The translations under genes and the position numbers were made by a program. A model generated the notes under the pieces. It worked only from the letters and a program-made list of their open reading frames with translations. It was not told where the DNA came from and did not search any database. DNA of 64,000 bases from Pasteurella sp030783905 (lineage in GTDB: Bacteria; Pseudomonadota; Gammaproteobacteria; Enterobacterales; Pasteurellaceae). Below, piece by piece: positions 62,103-64,000 of the stretch; the stretch's first letter is position 1; the number at the start of each line of letters is the position of its first letter. The stretch is from NCBI GenBank assembly GCA_051122655.1, contig CP182107.1, forward strand, positions 930,001-994,000. The letters are read 5' to 3'.

Positions 62103-62603
62103 TTATTTTTTCAATACTAAGACAACAGATTCACCTGCAATAACTTCACTGGTTTTCTTATCAATATGACTGATTTCATCCATATTAGAGATCACAACAG
62201 GCGTGAGTACAGATTTTGCTTTTGCTTCAAGAAGTGGTAAATCAAATTCAATGACCGTTTCACCACGTTTCACTGTCTGACCTTCTTGTGCAATGCGTTT
62301 AAATCCTTCACCTTTTAGCTCAACGGTATCAATACCAAAGTGGACAAATAATTCTACCCCCTCTTTTGATTCCATTGAAAATGCATGGTTGGTTTCAAAA
62401 ATTTTACCGATGACCCCATCTACAGGCGCAACAATTTTATTGCCAGTCGGACGAATTGCAATCCCATCCCCTACAATTTTCTCAGAAAAAACAACATCTG
62501 GTACATCTTCAATATTCACAATTTCACCAGAAAGCGGAGCAAAAATTTCCACTTCAACAGCTTTTTTGTCTTTTGAACCAAATAATTTGTCAAATAAACC
62601 CAT
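62103..62603 (-). CDS. crr: PTS glucose-specific EIIA component (EIIA-Glc, Crr)
   Basis: Crr carries phosphate from HPr to sugar-specific EIIBs and controls adenylate cyclase and inducer exclusion. The 166-residue protein has both active histidines: ETNHAFSMES (about residue 73) and ELFVHFGIDTVELKG (about 88, the phosphorylated one). It follows ptsI by 58 bases in the conserved pts operon. It is the likely phosphate donor for the EIICB-type NagE in this window. Its own terminator follows. Confidence 0.97.
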   Translation of the reverse strand: MGLFDKLFGSKDKKAVEVEIFAPLSGEIVNIEDVPDVVFSEKIVGDGIAIRPTGNKIVAPVDGVIGKIFETNHAFSMESKEGVELFVHFGIDTVELKGEGFKRIAQEGQTVKRGETVIEFDLPLLEAKAKSVLTPVVISNMDEISHIDKKTSEVIAGESVVLVLKK

Positions 62604-62661
62604 TTTAGTCTCCTACTAAGTAAATGTGGTCATATTTTAACGTAAAATTTTCAGCTTGTAT

Positions 62662-64000
62662 CTAATTTAATGCTTTTTCAGCTAAAAAATCTTCAACTAA
62701 TTGTTCAATTTCTGCTGCGGTTGGTTGCTGTAATGCCTTCATTGCTAAGGCTTTTGTATCTTCATAATTGACATTACGGATCAGTTTCTTAATACGTGGT
62801 ACAGAGATCGCACTCATACTAAATTCATCTAATCCCATACCTAGTAAGAGCACAGCTGCTTTTTCATCCCCAGCTAACTCACCACACATCCCCGTCCATT
62901 TTCCTTCGGCATGTGAAGCATCGATCACCTGTTTAATTAAACTTAATACTGATGGCGACATTGGGTTATATAAATGGGAAATGAGTTCATTACCACGATC
63001 AACTGCTAAGGTATATTGGGTTAAATCGTTTGTTCCAATACTAAAGAAATCGACTTCTTTGGCTAAGAATTTAGCATTCACAGCTGCCGACGGCGTTTCG
63101 ACCATCACACCGATTTGAATATTTTCATCAAACGCTTTACCTTCAGCACGTAACGCTTGTTTTAAGCTTTCAATGACTGACTTCAATTCACGAATTTCTT
63201 CCACCGAAATAATCATTGGGAACATCACAGCTAACTTACCAAAAGCAGAGGCACGCAATACCGCTCTTAATTGATCATGAAGAATTTCACGACGGTCTAA
63301 CGCAATTCTGATAGCACGCCATCCTAAGAATGGATTCATTTCTTTTGGTAAATTTAAATAAGGGAGTTCTTTATCACCGCCAATATCCATGGTACGTAAA
63401 ATCACAATGCGACCATTCATTGCTTCGACCACTTCTTTATAAGCAATAAACTGTTCTTCTTCTGTTGGTAATTGATCGCGATCCATAAATAAGAATTCGG
63501 TGCGATATAAGCCTACCCCTTCTGCCCCATTACGATCAGCGCCTTCAACATCACGAATGGTACCGATATTCGCAACCACATCAACACGATGACCATCTAA
63601 AGTTAATGCAGGCAAATCTTTTAATTTCGCTAATTCTGCTTTTTCTTCTAACAGTTTTTGTTGTAGGCCTTTTAAACGCGCGATGTCATCTTGTGATGGA
63701 TTAACATACACTTCATTATTCACTGCATCTAAAATCAGGTAATCACCCGTGTTAACTTGTGACGTCACATCATTGGTCCCAACAATTGCAGGGAGCTCTA
63801 AAGAGCGTGCCATAATTGAAGTATGTGAAGTACGTCCTCCAATATCGGTAATAAAACCTAAGACGTTATCTAAATTAAGTTGCGCTGTTTCAGAAGGGGT
63901 CAAATCATAAGCCACTAAAATCGCTTCTTCATTGATATCACCCAAATCAACAATATGCATTCCTAAAATATTTTTAATTAATCGATTACCAATATCTCGA
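62662..64000 (-). CDS. ptsI: Phosphoenolpyruvate-protein phosphotransferase, Enzyme I (5' end outside window)
   Basis: This is PTS Enzyme I, which takes phosphate from phosphoenolpyruvate and passes it to HPr. The frame continues upstream of the apparent start at 63960: codons to base 64000 read RDIGNRLIKNILGMHIVDLG, matching the E. coli linker, so the N-terminal part lies beyond the edge. About 446 residues are seen. The phosphorylated His is in GGRTSHTSIMARS, the PEP-binding Arg/Glu are in GVGLYRTEFLFMDRD and the catalytic Cys is in GKWTGMCGELAGD. Co-transcription with crr is expected. Confidence 0.97.
   Translation of the reverse strand, partial: RDIGNRLIKNILGMHIVDLGDINEEAILVAYDLTPSETAQLNLDNVLGFITDIGGRTSHTSIMARSLELPAIVGTNDVTSQVNTGDYLILDAVNNEVYVNPSQDDIARLKGLQQKLLEEKAELAKLKDLPALTLDGHRVDVVANIGTIRDVEGADRNGAEGVGLYRTEFLFMDRDQLPTEEEQFIAYKEVVEAMNGRIVILRTMDIGGDKELPYLNLPKEMNPFLGWRAIRIALDRREILHDQLRAVLRASAFGKLAVMFPMIISVEEIRELKSVIESLKQALRAEGKAFDENIQIGVMVETPSAAVNAKFLAKEVDFFSIGTNDLTQYTLAVDRGNELISHLYNPMSPSVLSLIKQVIDASHAEGKWTGMCGELAGDEKAAVLLLGMGLDEFSMSAISVPRIKKLIRNVNYEDTKALAMKALQQPTAAEIEQLVEDFLAEKALN

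Noticed and set aside
1..64000. Search for CRISPR arrays, rRNA, prophage or intact insertion sequences
   Set aside because: None seen: no regular spaced repeats, no rRNA motifs and no transposase or integrase frame.

Overview
The window is an ordinary chromosomal segment of a Pasteurellaceae bacterium, most likely Pasteurella multocida or a close relative. This rests on the gene set and order, the AT-rich composition, and 19 copies (hand count) of the Haemophilus-type DNA uptake core AAGTGCGGT on both strands. A Rec2/ComEC DNA-uptake channel gene is also present. Both ends cut genes: gyrA at the left and ptsI at the right.

Layout. 1-1.9 kb: 3' end of gyrA and a SirB-family membrane gene. 2.0-13.5 kb: a complete minus-strand tad/flp locus for a Flp-type tight-adherence pilus, flp1-tadV-rcpC-rcpA-rcpB-tadZ-tadA-tadB-tadC-tadD-tadE-tadF-tadG, preceded by about 0.9 kb without a gene. 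14.3-14.6 kb: tRNA-Leu(UAA) and tRNA-Gly(GCC). 14.7-23.4 kb: pgsA and uvrC, a lipid A/LPS group (kdsB, ycaR-like, lpxK, msbA) and comEC/rec2. 23.7-28.2 kb: dksA, pcnB, folK, convergent metX and a SanA-like gene. 28.2-33.5 kb: a Cra-like repressor, ilvIH, and an NhaC-family carrier whose leader looks like a lysine riboswitch. 33.9-39.1 kb: hns, purU, and the GlcNAc genes nagBA and nagE. 39.1-48.8 kb: uup, dgt, lrgAB, a secreted nuclease, csdA-csdE, hldE, lpxL. 48.9-54.3 kb: TorD-family chaperone, quinone reductase, nfeD-qmcA, modF-like, sstT. 54.6-55.2 kb: an SOS-box-controlled UmuD-like gene. 55.2-64 kb: lpdA-aceF-aceE (pyruvate dehydrogenase), crr, ptsI.

How the genes connect. Crr and PtsI provide the general PTS phosphate chain. 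NagE lacks its own EIIA domain, so it probably depends on Crr. A CRP-like site between nagB and nagE would place GlcNAc use under catabolite control. KdsB, LpxK, MsbA, HldE and LpxL all serve lipooligosaccharide and lipid A synthesis. The tad locus is an intact surface-adhesion module. It carries no uptake core over its whole length, within a 16.7 kb core-free stretch, which suggests a history different from the flanks.

The most unusual items are the UmuD-like protein that has lost both protease dyad residues but sits behind two SOS boxes, the lysine-riboswitch-like leader on an NhaC-type carrier, and a gene-free stretch before aceE that holds a 12-bp inverted repeat spanning 131 bp.
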